Assembly: GCA_031289425.1 (NCBI GenBank)
Contig: JAITPM010000064.1
Span: 1 to 59,347 of the forward strand
DNA length: 59,347 nt
Origin: Fusobacteriaceae bacterium
Lineage (GTDB): Bacteria; Fusobacteriota; Fusobacteriia; Fusobacteriales; Fusobacteriaceae
Reading direction: 5' to 3'
The notes under the pieces were generated by a model. That model made no database searches. It had not been told where the DNA came from and saw only the letters and a program-made list of their open reading frames with translations. The translations under genes and the position numbers were made by a program. Shown piece after piece: positions 8,181-18,581 of the stretch; position 1 is the first letter of the stretch, and every line of letters begins with the position of its first letter.

Positions 8181-9125
8181 ATGAATATTAATACTAGGAA
8201 AATAGGTATAATCGGAGCAGGACATGTGGGGAGTCACTGTGCTTTTTCCATGCTGTTGCAAGGAACATGTGATGAGATAGTACTGGTAGATGTAGACAAG
8301 GCAAAAGCCGTATCCCAAGCAGCAGATTGTATGGATACAGGGATATTTTTACCACATAGGACAACAGTAAGAGTGGGGGAAATAAGTGACCTGAAAGATA
8401 TGGATATGGTCATAATAAGTGTTGGAAAGATATTGGATGAAGGTCGTTTGCAAGAATTAAAACTTTCTGTCTCTATTGTATCGGAAGTAATCCCTGAATT
8501 AATGAAAACAGGGTTTGATGGGCTGATACTGGTAATCACAAATCCTGTGGATATTGTTACATATTATGTGCAAAAATTATCAGGCCTACCTACTCATCGT
8601 GTGATAGGTACCGGTACAGGGTTGGATTCTGCGAGATTAAAGAAAATAATAAGTGAAAAAATAAATATAGACCCTCATTCTGTGGAAGCATACATGATAG
8701 GGGAACATGGAGATTCTCAATTTGCAGCTCTTTCTAGTGCTACTATTGGGGGTAAATTAATGACACAGCTTATGAAAGAAAAACCTGAGATATACGGTAG
8801 TTTAAATTTTGAAGAAATCAGTGAACGAGCTGCAATGGCCGGATGGGAAGTGTATAATGGGAAAAAGAGTACGGAGTTTGGAATAGCTTGTACTTTGACA
8901 AGACTGGTAAATGCTATCTATCATGATGAAAAGAAAATACTTCCTTGTAGTGCTTTCTTAAATGGAGAATATGGACATTCTGGTGTATATGCTGGAGTTC
9001 CTGCAGTGATTGGGAAAAATGGGATAGAATATATAGTCGAGCTTCCGATCAGTGATGATGAAAAAATTAAGCTTGATAGAACTATAGGCATAATAAAGAA
9101 CTATGCAGAAAGTACGGGCGTTTAA
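8181..9125 (+). CDS. L-lactate / L-2-hydroxyacid dehydrogenase (HicDH-like)
   Basis: The 314-aa protein belongs to the LDH/MDH family and reduces a 2-keto acid with NADH. The Rossmann motif GAGHVG (12-17), the substrate-binding arginines (R89, and R152 in GLDSAR) and the catalytic H176 in GEHGD are present. The active-site loop reads GKILDEGRLQEL, lacking the usual Gln-Lys-Pro-Gly of lactate dehydrogenases. It resembles L-2-hydroxyisocaproate dehydrogenases, which accept larger 2-keto acids. So lactate formation is plausible but branched-chain or aromatic 2-hydroxy acids are a real alternative. GGGAGGAG precedes the start. Confidence 0.85.
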   Translation: MNINTRKIGIIGAGHVGSHCAFSMLLQGTCDEIVLVDVDKAKAVSQAADCMDTGIFLPHRTTVRVGEISDLKDMDMVIISVGKILDEGRLQELKLSVSIVSEVIPELMKTGFDGLILVITNPVDIVTYYVQKLSGLPTHRVIGTGTGLDSARLKKIISEKINIDPHSVEAYMIGEHGDSQFAALSSATIGGKLMTQLMKEKPEIYGSLNFEEISERAAMAGWEVYNGKKSTEFGIACTLTRLVNAIYHDEKKILPCSAFLNGEYGHSGVYAGVPAVIGKNGIEYIVELPISDDEKIKLDRTIGIIKNYAESTGV

Positions 9126-9172
9126 TAAAATAATTATAAAACAAAAATTATAAAATAAAATAATTACAAAAT

Positions 9173-9211
9173 AAAAAGATAGTACATTTGGCTAAGATGT
9201 ATTATCTTTTT
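9173..9211. terminator. Bidirectional terminator between dehydrogenase and recA
   Basis: AAAAAGATAGTACAT (9173-9187) and ATGTATTATCTTTTT (9197-9211) pair with one G-U. T-runs occur on both strands, serving the convergent genes. Confidence 0.75.
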
Positions 9212-9290
9212 CTGTATTATTGTTTTTGTTCTAATATATATAAACGCTTTGTTTTAAGCAAGGAAAACTTATTTTATGCTACCTCTCCTT

Positions 9291-10463
9291 TTATGCTATT
9301 TCTGCGACACTTTCATCTGTAGCACCTATTACTGAATCATCAGTTAAGCAAATATCAGGTATTTTTTTAGAAGCCTTTAATTTGTTATTGGCGATAACTT
9401 CCATAACTCTATCTTCTATGGTTTTGAATAATACCTTATTTTCTTCCAGTTGGGCTTTTACATTTTCCTTTCCCTGTCCGAGTCTTGTATCATCAAGGCT
9501 AAACCATGCACCGGCTTTTGCAACTATATTATTTTCTAGCGCTATCTCAAATATTTCGCCAATTTTGCTAATTCCTTTTCCATACATGATTTGAAAGGCT
9601 GCTTCCTTAAAGGGAGGGGCAACTTTATTTTTAGTGACTTTTACTATTGTTTCATTACCAATGACTTCATCACCTTGTTTGATAGAACCTATTCTTTTGG
9701 CTTCCAATCTAACTGAAGAATAAAATTTTAGAGCTTTTCCACCTGTAGTAGTAGTCTGTGGGCCAAAACCAAAGCCACCAATTTTTTCTCTGATTTGGTT
9801 GATAAAAACCATTGTAGTCTTAGATTTGCTTAATGTACCAGTCAGTTTTCTTAAAGCCTTTGACATAAGTCTGGCTTGCAATCCCATTTGTTGGTCAGAC
9901 ATCTCTCCATCTATCTCGACTTTTGGAACAAGAGCAGCCACAGAATCTATTACTATGACATCTACTGCTCCCGAACGAACCAGCATATCTGCGATTTCAA
10001 GAGCTTGTTCCCCATAATCTGGTTGTGAAATAAGTAATTCATCTATATCAACACCTAAAGCTTTGGCATATTCCGGATCCAGAGCATGTTCTGCATCTAT
10101 AAAAGCTCCTATGCCGCCTTTTTTTTGTGCTTCAGCTAAAATATGTAGAGCTATCGTAGTTTTTCCAGAACTTTCGGCTCCGTATACTTCTATGACTCTT
10201 CCTCTTGGGACACCACCAACGCCTAGGGCTATATTTAAATTTATGCTACCGGTAGAGATAGTTTCGACTATCATGGATGTGCTTTCGCCCAATTTCATAA
10301 TGGAACCATCACCAAAGTCTTTTTTTATTTGTTTCATTGCCAGATCCAATGCTTTTACTTTTTCCGGACTAGCACATTCTTTTTTTGTAGATGTATCTTT
10401 TTGATTAGATTCTTTTTGAGAAGTACCAACAGTTTCTAATTTTTCACCCTTTAATCTTGCCAT
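9291..10463 (-). CDS. recA: Recombinase RecA
   Basis: RecA forms filaments on single-stranded DNA and catalyses strand exchange. The 390-aa protein has Walker A GAESSGKT (95-102), the loop region [15 protein letters not shown] and the usual C-terminal domain. It is about 35-40 residues longer than typical RecA, owing to a Lys/Ser/Thr-rich N-terminal extension of about 30 residues with no visible domain. GGGG upstream of the ATG at 10463 supports this start, and the next in-frame ATG (M43) would remove part of the conserved N-terminal helix. It has its own promoter and reads divergently from azoR. Confidence 0.96.
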   Translation of the reverse strand: MARLKGEKLETVGTSQKESNQKDTSTKKECASPEKVKALDLAMKQIKKDFGDGSIMKLGESTSMIVETISTGSINLNIALGVGGVPRGRVIEVYGAESSGKTTIALHILAEAQKKGGIGAFIDAEHALDPEYAKALGVDIDELLISQPDYGEQALEIADMLVRSGAVDVIVIDSVAALVPKVEIDGEMSDQQMGLQARLMSKALRKLTGTLSKSKTTMVFINQIREKIGGFGFGPQTTTTGGKALKFYSSVRLEAKRIGSIKQGDEVIGNETIVKVTKNKVAPPFKEAAFQIMYGKGISKIGEIFEIALENNIVAKAGAWFSLDDTRLGQGKENVKAQLEENKVLFKTIEDRVMEVIANNKLKASKKIPDICLTDDSVIGATDESVAEIA

Positions 10464-10513
10464 TATTACACCCCTTATAGATTTGGTTATATATAAACAA
10501 ATATATATAGATA

Positions 10514-10542
10514 TATAATAACATATATTTTTTATTTGTCAA
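10514..10542 (-). promoter_or_regulatory. recA promoter
   Basis: On the minus strand TTGACA (10542-10537) is followed after 16-17 bases by TATTAT/ATTATA (10520-10514). No LexA-like box was recognised around it. Confidence 0.6.
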
Positions 10543-10694
10543 GTATTATTTTTTATATCTGAAACTTTTAAATATTCACTATATTTTTAAAAATTTTATA
10601 TAAATAAATATATATAGATTAATGATTTTTGAATATGAAATAATATGTTATAAAAGAAGATTATATATAGATTATTTTTAATTTTTTTATTTGC

Positions 10695-10723
10695 TTGTAA
10701 CATATATTTAAATAGTGTATAAT
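10695..10723 (+). promoter_or_regulatory. azoR promoter
   Basis: TTGTAA (10695-10700) and TATAAT (10718-10723) are 17 bases apart, with an extended TG before the -10. Together with the recA promoter it fills the 300-base divergent gap; the rest of the gap is featureless AT. Confidence 0.7.
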
Positions 10724-10767
10724 ATATTTGTAATGATAACAAAAATTTAAAAAATTGGAGGATACGA

Positions 10768-11394
10768 ATGAGTAAAGTATTATATATAACGGCAAACCCT
10801 AAAAAGATTGAAGAATCTTATAGTTTGACGGTGGGAGAAGAATTTATAAGAGAATATATAAAACTACATCCGAATGATATAGTTACTAGAGTGGATTTGT
10901 TTAAAAAGGAACTTTATAACATTGATGAGGATTTAATAAATTATAAATTTGGAAAATTATCAGAAGAAAACGCCAGTCAAGAGGCAAAAGCAAAAATAAA
11001 AAAATTGAACGAGACATTGGATGAATTTATAGACCATGATAAATATGTATTTGTGACTCCGCTATGGAATTTCGGATTACCTCCGGTTGTGAAGACGTAT
11101 TTTGATAATGTATCTATAGCTCGTAAAACGTTTAGGTATACGGCTAATGGATCTGAAGGACTGTTGGGTGGAAGAAAAGCTTTGCATATACAAGCAAGTG
11201 GAGGAATACACTCTACTTCGACAAAAGAACCATTTGCACATGGGACTACATATATAAAGAGCATACTGACATTTTTCGGAATACCGGATTTGTTACAAAT
11301 ATTGATAGAAGGAGTAAATCTGGCAACTAGCAATACGGATGAAATCAAAAAGAATGCAATAGAAAAAGCAAAACAATTAGCAAAAACATTTTAA
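10768..11394 (+). CDS. azoR: FMN-dependent NADH-azoreductase
   Basis: The 208-aa protein has the flavodoxin-like fold of AzoR, which reduces azo dyes and quinones with NADH through bound FMN. The N-terminal phosphate-binding loop (ITANPKKIEESYSL), the FMN loop PLWNFGLPPVVKTYFDN and IQASGGIHS are characteristic. Length is normal. TTGGAGG precedes the start. It is monocistronic, flanked by a strong promoter and a terminator, and may protect against quinone or nitro-compound stress. Confidence 0.87.
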   Translation: MSKVLYITANPKKIEESYSLTVGEEFIREYIKLHPNDIVTRVDLFKKELYNIDEDLINYKFGKLSEENASQEAKAKIKKLNETLDEFIDHDKYVFVTPLWNFGLPPVVKTYFDNVSIARKTFRYTANGSEGLLGGRKALHIQASGGIHSTSTKEPFAHGTTYIKSILTFFGIPDLLQILIEGVNLATSNTDEIKKNAIEKAKQLAKTF

Positions 11395-11401
11395 AAAATT
11401 T

Positions 11402-11448
11402 ACACCTAAAACATTGAGGGAATTCAATATTTTAGGTGTGTTTTATTT
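11402..11448 (+). terminator. azoR terminator
   Basis: ACACCTAAAA (11402-11411) pairs with TTTTAGGTGT (11430-11439), with an inner ATTGA/TCAAT pair, followed by GTTTTATTTTT. Confidence 0.75.
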
Positions 11449-11451
11449 TTG

Positions 11452-11481
11452 TTGGAAATATACTTCTTGTAAGAGTATAAT
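11452..11481 (+). promoter_or_regulatory. glpK promoter
   Basis: TTGGAA (11452-11457) and TATAAT (11476-11481) are 18 bases apart. The leader to the start at 11532 is only about 45 bases and contains no terminator hairpin, so GlpP-type antitermination of glpK is not evident here. Confidence 0.5.
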
Positions 11482-11498
11482 TAAAATATAAAATCTAA

Positions 11499-13031
<1,533 letters not shown>

Positions 13032-13045
13032 AGAGTTATGAAATG

Positions 13046-13086
13046 TAAAAAAGAATGAGGTAGGTCACTCAACTTGTAAACCTACC
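13046..13086 (-). terminator. Terminator of the 374-aa gene
   Basis: GGTAGGT (13059-13065) and ACCTACC (13080-13086) form a stem overlapping the last codons of the minus-strand gene. On that strand it is followed by a T-rich run. Confidence 0.5.
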
Positions 13087-14193
13087 CGGAAATCTATTAT
13101 CATTTCTTATAAAATTATTCTCTGATAATTCGATTACTTCTCCATTTTGTTTAAATTCTGAAAAATAAAAATCAAATTCATATTCTTTTAGTGTAGTTCT
13201 GATATTTTCAAAAAACTTTTCTTCATCAAATAATAAAATATCAATATAACAATTGTCTTCTCCAAGGCCGGTTCCCATAATGATTCCAATTTCGTTTCCA
13301 CTATCTTTTTTGCCTAGGACGAAAGTTTCTATTTTATCAATAATTTCGTTTCTTTTATTGATAGCGATATCAGGGGGTTCATTGAGATTGTTATAATATA
13401 TAAAACAAGCCTTTGCACCATATGAGGCTATCGAATCCGCTATAGCAGGATTTTCATTATAAAAAGCGCCTATTAAATCAAAAAAACAAGTAGTTCCCAT
13501 ATATAGATCAGATCTTAGAGAAGTTTTTTCCTGTGGTTTTAGCTCATATCCGGTATAAGAATCTGCAGGATTATGAAAAAATTCTCGTCCGGTATCAGCA
13601 AGTTTTTTTTCTATGTATGAAAAAAGGTCTTTCATTTTTATCATTTTACCTTTTTTTTCTTTTAGAGATTCGATAGGACCTATGTACATCTCTACGATAT
13701 TTTCACCCAAGAGAGAATCAAGCAAAATTAAAAACATATGTAGGGATTTTTCATCATCCATTTGGCTCATTTCTTCATTATAAAATCCTATATAAAAAAT
13801 ATTTTTTTTATCATCATATCCGGTTAAAATATCTATGTCTGCTATTGTAATAACAGATGTCTCTGTTTTGAATCCGAAAGTATCACTGATCCCGCCCATT
13901 TTATATGGAGAAAAAGTCCAATTATATTTTAAAGATATAGGAGCCTTAGCTATGATATAAGGCAAAAGGTAAAATAAAAAATGGTCTCCTCCCGTGGAAA
14001 AGGAAAATCCGTTGTTTTTGCTAAATTCAAAATACATATTTTTAGAGAAAATATTTTCCAATGTATGACCAATCATATCCATAAAACCTTGAGAATCATA
14101 ATTTTTTGGATCTTTTAAAAAATTATGTAGCTCTTCTTCGTGCAATATAAACCAATTCCAAAATTTTTCTGTTCTCTCCCGAAATGTATTCAT
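13069..14193 (-). CDS. Unrecognised 374-aa soluble protein
   Basis: I do not recognise this protein. It has no signal peptide or membrane helix and is rich in aromatic and acidic residues. It starts MNTFRERTEKFWNWF, a pattern of a helical N-terminal region, and later contains alternating hydrophobic strands (FYIGFYNEEM, NCYIDILLFDEEKFFENI) that suggest two alpha/beta domains, perhaps with related halves. GGAGG lies upstream of the ATG at 14193. It sits between glpK and glpP on the opposite strand, so it is not part of a glycerol operon. The codon use is that of its neighbours. Confidence 0.7.
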   Translation of the reverse strand: MNTFRERTEKFWNWFILHEEELHNFLKDPKNYDSQGFMDMIGHTLENIFSKNMYFEFSKNNGFSFSTGGDHFLFYLLPYIIAKAPISLKYNWTFSPYKMGGISDTFGFKTETSVITIADIDILTGYDDKKNIFYIGFYNEEMSQMDDEKSLHMFLILLDSLLGENIVEMYIGPIESLKEKKGKMIKMKDLFSYIEKKLADTGREFFHNPADSYTGYELKPQEKTSLRSDLYMGTTCFFDLIGAFYNENPAIADSIASYGAKACFIYYNNLNEPPDIAINKRNEIIDKIETFVLGKKDSGNEIGIIMGTGLGEDNCYIDILLFDEEKFFENIRTTLKEYEFDFYFSEFKQNGEVIELSENNFIRNDNRFPGRFTS

Positions 14194-14333
14194 TAAAAAC
14201 CCTCCAATCTCATCTTGTTAGGTTATTATACCATAATATTGGATTAATGTATATTTGAAATTATCCTTTTAAATTCAGGAAATATGCGGTATAATATTAT
14301 AAAATCATATAAAAAATTATGATAGGAGTTACT

Positions 14334-14897
14334 ATGGCAAAAATAATAGATGTTTTAGAAAGAAATCCTGTGATACCAGCAATAAAAAATGAAGATTTTT
14401 TAGAAGAAGCTATTGATAGTTCCAATGAACTAAATTTTATAGTTATGTCTTCTCTTTTAAATATAAAAAAAATTGTAAACAAATTAAAAGAAAACGGGAA
14501 GGTCGTATTTGTCCATATTGATATGGTATCAGGATTATCTAGTGAAAACTATACTGTAGATTATATTATGAATGAGATAGCTCCTCATGGATTAATAACA
14601 ACAAAACATAATATAGTGTCTTATGCCAAAAAACAAAAAATTTCAATTATCCAAAGATTTTTTATAATAGATTCATTTTCGCTAGAAAATAGTATTATTC
14701 ATATCAGAGAAAATAAACCCGATGCTATAGAGGTACTACCGGGTATAATTCCAAGTATTATTACCAGAATAGAAAAATTGGTAAAAATCCCTATAATAGC
14801 AAGCGGCCTTATAGAGACAAAAGATGATATCACCAAAGCTATAAATGCAGGAGCAATCGGAGTCAGTACTTCTAAAAAGAAATTATGGAATATATGA
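14334..14897 (+). CDS. glpP: Glycerol-3-phosphate-responsive antiterminator GlpP
   Basis: In Bacillus GlpP binds glycerol 3-phosphate and the leader RNA of glp genes, preventing termination. The 187-aa protein matches that small TIM-barrel-like family along its length: NPVIPAIKNEDFLEEA at the N terminus, VFVHIDMVSGLSSEN, ITTKHNIVSYAKK, IEVLPGIIPSII, and ASGLIETKDDI near the end. The start at 14334 follows AGGAG at 14324-14328; an upstream in-frame start at 14319 overlaps that site. It is directly upstream of the TRAP transporter genes on the same strand, with a separate promoter between them. A terminator-like hairpin before the glpA-like gene is a natural target. Confidence 0.9.
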   Translation: MAKIIDVLERNPVIPAIKNEDFLEEAIDSSNELNFIVMSSLLNIKKIVNKLKENGKVVFVHIDMVSGLSSENYTVDYIMNEIAPHGLITTKHNIVSYAKKQKISIIQRFFIIDSFSLENSIIHIRENKPDAIEVLPGIIPSIITRIEKLVKIPIIASGLIETKDDITKAINAGAIGVSTSKKKLWNI

Positions 14898-14932
14898 AAA
14901 TTTTTTATATTAATTTAAAATCTATTAGTTAA

Positions 14933-14951
14933 AAAAATTCGCAAAATTTTT
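14933..14951 (+). terminator. Possible weak glpP terminator
   Basis: AAAAATT (14933-14939) and AATTTTT (14945-14951) form an AT-only stem ending in T5. It is weak, so some read-through into the TRAP operon is possible. Confidence 0.3.
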
Positions 14952-14961
14952 GTTATGGCTA

Positions 14962-14990
14962 TTGACAAATGGTGTATTATATAATATATA
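14962..14990 (+). promoter_or_regulatory. Promoter of the TRAP operon
   Basis: TTGACA (14962-14967) and TATATA (14985-14990) are 17 bases apart. The transcript would start near 14997 and have a leader of about 150 bases before dctP. Confidence 0.6.
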
Positions 14991-14999
14991 AGATATTAT

Positions 15000-15148
15000 A
15001 TGAATAAAGCTATGGTGATAGGAAGGCTTAAAAATTCGATTACAGGACATATTGTTGGAGAAGGTTTTAGACAGTATTTGGGTAATATATTTTGAGCTTT
15101 TTTAATTTCTTAACTTTAATTCTTTAAATCATAAGGAGGATATATTAT
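15000..15148 (+). other. 150-nt leader of the TRAP operon
   Basis: The leader contains a 31-codon reading frame (15000-15095, starting MNKAMVIGRLKNSITG) that begins almost at the predicted transcript start and has no ribosome site. It is followed by GAGCTTTTTT. AAAGCT near 15006 could pair with AGCTTT near 15096 to close a large loop. This could be an attenuator or GlpP-responsive leader, but no compact hairpin was found. Confidence 0.3.
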
Positions 15149-16150
15149 ATGAAAAAGTTATCTAAAATAGCAACGTTATTATCATTATTTGTATTATTAG
15201 TTATATTGAGCACTAGTTTATTTGCTGCTCCTAAAGTTATCAAATTAACAACTAAATTTGTAGATGATGAACAAACTACATTGTCTTTGGTAAAAGTTAT
15301 AGATAACATCAATAAAAGAAGTAACGGCAGTCTTGAAGTACAATTATTCACAAGTGGGACTATGCCAATAGGAAAAGACGGTATGGAACTTGTAGCAAAT
15401 GGTGGAGACGTAATATTGGTAGACGGTGTAGACTTTTTAGGGGATTATATTCCTGATTTCAACGCAATAATCGGACCATTCTTATATAAATCATTTGATG
15501 AATATCTAGCTGTGGTAAGAACTCCTCTAGTAGAAGATCTAAAGAGTAAAGCTTATGAAAAAGGAATAAAAGTATTATCTCTTGACTGGGTATTTGGATT
15601 TAGAAGTATGATGACTAAAAAACCTATAAAGACTCCTGCTGACATGAAAGGATTGAACCTAAGAGTACCGACTAGTCCATTGTATACATTTACATTGGAA
15701 GCAATGGGAGCAAACCCAATAGCTATGTCATATCCTGATACTTATGCAGCTATCCAACAAGGTGTTATAGACGGTGTAGAAGGATCTATAATGACTTACT
15801 GGGGTACAAAACAATATGAAAATGTAAAAGAATACTCTTTGACAAGACATTTATTAGGAGTATCTACTGTAGCTATAGCAAGAGAATGTTGGGAAAAACT
15901 TACTGATGAAGAGAAGAAGATAATCCAAGAAGAAGTAGATGCGGGTGCTGCTGATAATTTGAGTGAAACTAATAGACAAGAAGATGAGTTTGCTAGTTTA
16001 TTAAAAGGTGTTGGAGTTAATTTCCATGAAGTGGATGCTGAAGCATTTAATAAAGCTGCATCTGTAGTTTATACAAAATTCCCTAAATGGACTCCAGGCA
16101 TATATGATAGTATAATGGTAGAACTTACAAAAATAAGAGAAAAAAAATAA
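15149..16150 (+). CDS. TRAP transporter substrate-binding protein DctP
   Basis: This 333-aa protein captures a solute outside the cell membrane and delivers it to the TRAP permease. A signal peptide (about 26 residues, ending SLFAAPK) precedes the DctP fold. The family's ligand-binding signature is present at GLNLRVPTSPLY, where the conserved arginine usually binds a carboxylate, and at YPDTYAAIQQGVIDGVEG. AAGGAGG precedes the start. Most TRAP ligands are organic acids; the position after glpP and before glycerol-3-phosphate dehydrogenase genes suggests a glycerol-related compound, which is inference. Confidence 0.88.
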   Translation: MKKLSKIATLLSLFVLLVILSTSLFAAPKVIKLTTKFVDDEQTTLSLVKVIDNINKRSNGSLEVQLFTSGTMPIGKDGMELVANGGDVILVDGVDFLGDYIPDFNAIIGPFLYKSFDEYLAVVRTPLVEDLKSKAYEKGIKVLSLDWVFGFRSMMTKKPIKTPADMKGLNLRVPTSPLYTFTLEAMGANPIAMSYPDTYAAIQQGVIDGVEGSIMTYWGTKQYENVKEYSLTRHLLGVSTVAIARECWEKLTDEEKKIIQEEVDAGAADNLSETNRQEDEFASLLKGVGVNFHEVDAEAFNKAASVVYTKFPKWTPGIYDSIMVELTKIREKK

Positions 16151-16227
16151 AATAAAAAAATAAGCAAAAGCTAAAAGATATAAAGATAAAATAAAAAAAT
16201 AATTTTAAAATATTTCCAGATGTTGAA

Positions 16228-16256
16228 AGGAATGGGGGTATATTCCCCATTTCTTT
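16228..16256 (+). terminator. Intercistronic hairpin between dctP and dctQ
   Basis: AATGGGG (16231-16237) pairs with CCCCATT (16245-16251), and TTCTTTATT follows. It probably stabilises or partly terminates the dctP message, giving more binding protein than permease. Confidence 0.55.
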
Positions 16257-16293
16257 ATTACATAACAGTTATTTATAATAATGGGGGTATAAA

Positions 16294-17187
16294 GTGAAAT
16301 TAATATTATTAATACTAGTAATACTTCTTGTTATTTTCGGAACGTGGAAAATATTCGATAAAGCCGGGGTACAGCCTTTTTTATCTGTCATCCCAGGGGT
16401 AAACTTATTGTTTCTCATATGGAAAGTAGCAAGAATGCATATATTGTTCTTCATTTCATATTTGATAATAGCAGGAATTATGTATCAATTCCCTATCTCT
16501 CTGGCATTGAGACAAGAGCTGGTAGCGATAGCCTATATTATGTGGATAGTATTATCAGTTGAAGTGGCAAGAAACTTTAAAAAATCATTGATATACGGGA
16601 TTTTAACCGGAATCTTGCCATTTATATTTTATCCTATTTTGGGGTTGAGTAATGATAAATACGAACCCTATGAGGGAAAAAATGAATTCTTTCAAAATTT
16701 TGAGTTTTATTGTGCAGGAGCGTTTTCTTTAGTTACCGTAGTTTTGGTAATAATAACTGTATTTACCAGATATTGCTTGCATTTTACTTATGTCTGGTCG
16801 ACAGAAGTGGCAGTGGGGTGCTTTGCATGGACTATTTTTCTGGGAGCTGCAGGAGCGTTTAGGCAAAAAGGATTGATGGGAGTAGATATATTGATACAGT
16901 TGACAAAAGGTAAATTTAGAGCACTTGTAGAATTACTGAATTCTATTTTGGTATTTATAATAACAAGTGCAATGTTTTACTTAAGTCTGAGCTACATACT
17001 GAAATCTAAAAAAATAACATCAGCTTTAGAAGTTTCCTATGATTATATAAATGCATCAATAGTAATATCTTTTTGTTTGATGGCAATGTATTCAATATTA
17101 TTTTTAATAAAAAGTGTGAACATATTAATAGGAAAAGAACAATATGAATCTGAAAATATTGAGATAGGGAGGGAAAAGAATGAGTAA
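16294..17187 (+). CDS. TRAP small permease subunit DctQ with extra N-terminal membrane domain
   Basis: The C-terminal 165 residues have the four-helix DctQ layout, including TEVAVGCFAWTIFLGAAGAFR and KGLMGVDILIQ. The first 130 residues are an additional membrane region with a segment IFDKAGVQPFLSVIPGVNLL. This resembles DUF5684-type domains (KAG..w...iP..N), normally separate. At 297 residues it is far longer than the usual 160-200. The start is GTG at 16294, with GGGGG at 16283-16287; an ATG at 16281 is out of frame. The gene ends eight bases inside dctM, so the two are translationally coupled. Confidence 0.8.
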   Translation: MKLILLILVILLVIFGTWKIFDKAGVQPFLSVIPGVNLLFLIWKVARMHILFFISYLIIAGIMYQFPISLALRQELVAIAYIMWIVLSVEVARNFKKSLIYGILTGILPFIFYPILGLSNDKYEPYEGKNEFFQNFEFYCAGAFSLVTVVLVIITVFTRYCLHFTYVWSTEVAVGCFAWTIFLGAAGAFRQKGLMGVDILIQLTKGKFRALVELLNSILVFIITSAMFYLSLSYILKSKKITSALEVSYDYINASIVISFCLMAMYSILFLIKSVNILIGKEQYESENIEIGREKNE

Positions 17188-18580
17188 TGCTATGGTACCA
17201 ATGTTATTACTGTTTGTCTTGTTTTTTTTAAACGTCCCTATTGGATTATCATTAATAGGCGCATCATTATATTATTTTATATTTGTGAGTACTGCAATAC
17301 CAATGAATATGGTAATACAACAATTTATCACTGCGGTGGAATCTTTTCCATATTTGGCAGTACCATTTTTCATAATGCTGGGTTCTGTAATGAATTATTC
17401 AGGAATAAGTAACCATCTAATGGATATGGCCGAAGTATTGGCAGGTCATATGAAAGGCGGATTGGCTCAAGTTAATTGTCTCCTCAGTGCTATGATGGGT
17501 GGAATCACAGGTTCTGCCAATGCTGATGCTGCTATGGAATCTAAAATATTGGTTCCTGAAATGATAAAGAAAGGTTTTTCACCTGATTTTTCCGCTGCCG
17601 TTACGGCTGCTTCATCTGCTGTAAGCCCTGTAATACCACCTGGAAACAATCTTATCATATATGCGTTGATTGCCAATGTACCTGTAGGGGAGATGTTTCT
17701 CGCTGGGTATACACCGGGAATACTGATGACGATTGCACTTATGATAACGGTATATATAATATCTGTAAGAAGAGGATATAAGCCAAGCAGAGATAGAATG
17801 GCAAGACCAATGGAAATATTGAGACAGGGTGTAAGATCAATATTTGCACTTTTGATTCCATTTGGTATTATATTGGGAATGAGAAGTGGACTATGCACCC
17901 CTACGGAAGCAGGAGGAGTAGCGGTACTATTTTCGGTGATAGTGGGACTCGCTGCTTATAGAAATCTAAGATTGTTTCATATACCTCTTATAATAAAAGA
18001 AACAGTCACAAGCACAGGATCTGTAATGCTGATTATAGCCAGTGCAAAAGTATTCGGTTACTATATGACTTCTGAAAAAATACCACAAAAGATAACAAGT
18101 GCCCTTATGGGATTTACTGATAATAAAATAGTACTTCTTATGATAATAAATATACTCTTATTATTTATAGGAATGTTTATAGAAGGAGGAGCTGCTCTGG
18201 TAATATTGGCGCCTTTATTGGTACCTGCTGTAGTATCGAGAGGAGTAGATCCATTACATTTTGGCGTAATACTCATAGTAAATATAATGATAGGCGGACT
18301 TACACCTCCATTTGGTTCGATGATGTTTACGGTATGCACGATAGTCGGGGTGAAATTCCAGGATTTTGTGCGGGAGATCTGGCCGTTTATAGCGGCACTT
18401 TTGATAGTTTTATTTATTGTTACTTATTCTGAAAATGTAGCATTAATTTTACCAAAAGTACTCGGATATAAGACAATAAGTGACAAGGCAAAGATACGAG
18501 AAAAAGCGAGTTCATCTATAATAAAAAAACCTACATCTAATTCCCCTAACTATACAGTACTCGTAAAAAGAGGCGTTTAG
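17180..18580 (+). CDS. TRAP large permease subunit DctM
   Basis: This 466-aa integral membrane protein is the ion-driven translocation subunit of the TRAP system. It shows the family signature early (GLSLIGASLYYF), ITGSANADAAM and SSAVSPVIPPGNNLIIYA, then the internally related second half with GMFIEGGAALVILAPLLVPA and GGLTPPFGSMMFTV. About 12 hydrophobic segments are visible. A charged, Lys/Ser-rich tail of about 35 residues follows the last helix. It overlaps dctQ by eight bases and is followed after one base by the HAD phosphatase gene, so all are one operon. Confidence 0.92.
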   Translation: MSNAMVPMLLLFVLFFLNVPIGLSLIGASLYYFIFVSTAIPMNMVIQQFITAVESFPYLAVPFFIMLGSVMNYSGISNHLMDMAEVLAGHMKGGLAQVNCLLSAMMGGITGSANADAAMESKILVPEMIKKGFSPDFSAAVTAASSAVSPVIPPGNNLIIYALIANVPVGEMFLAGYTPGILMTIALMITVYIISVRRGYKPSRDRMARPMEILRQGVRSIFALLIPFGIILGMRSGLCTPTEAGGVAVLFSVIVGLAAYRNLRLFHIPLIIKETVTSTGSVMLIIASAKVFGYYMTSEKIPQKITSALMGFTDNKIVLLMIINILLLFIGMFIEGGAALVILAPLLVPAVVSRGVDPLHFGVILIVNIMIGGLTPPFGSMMFTVCTIVGVKFQDFVREIWPFIAALLIVLFIVTYSENVALILPKVLGYKTISDKAKIREKASSSIIKKPTSNSPNYTVLVKRGV

Positions 18581-18581
18581 A

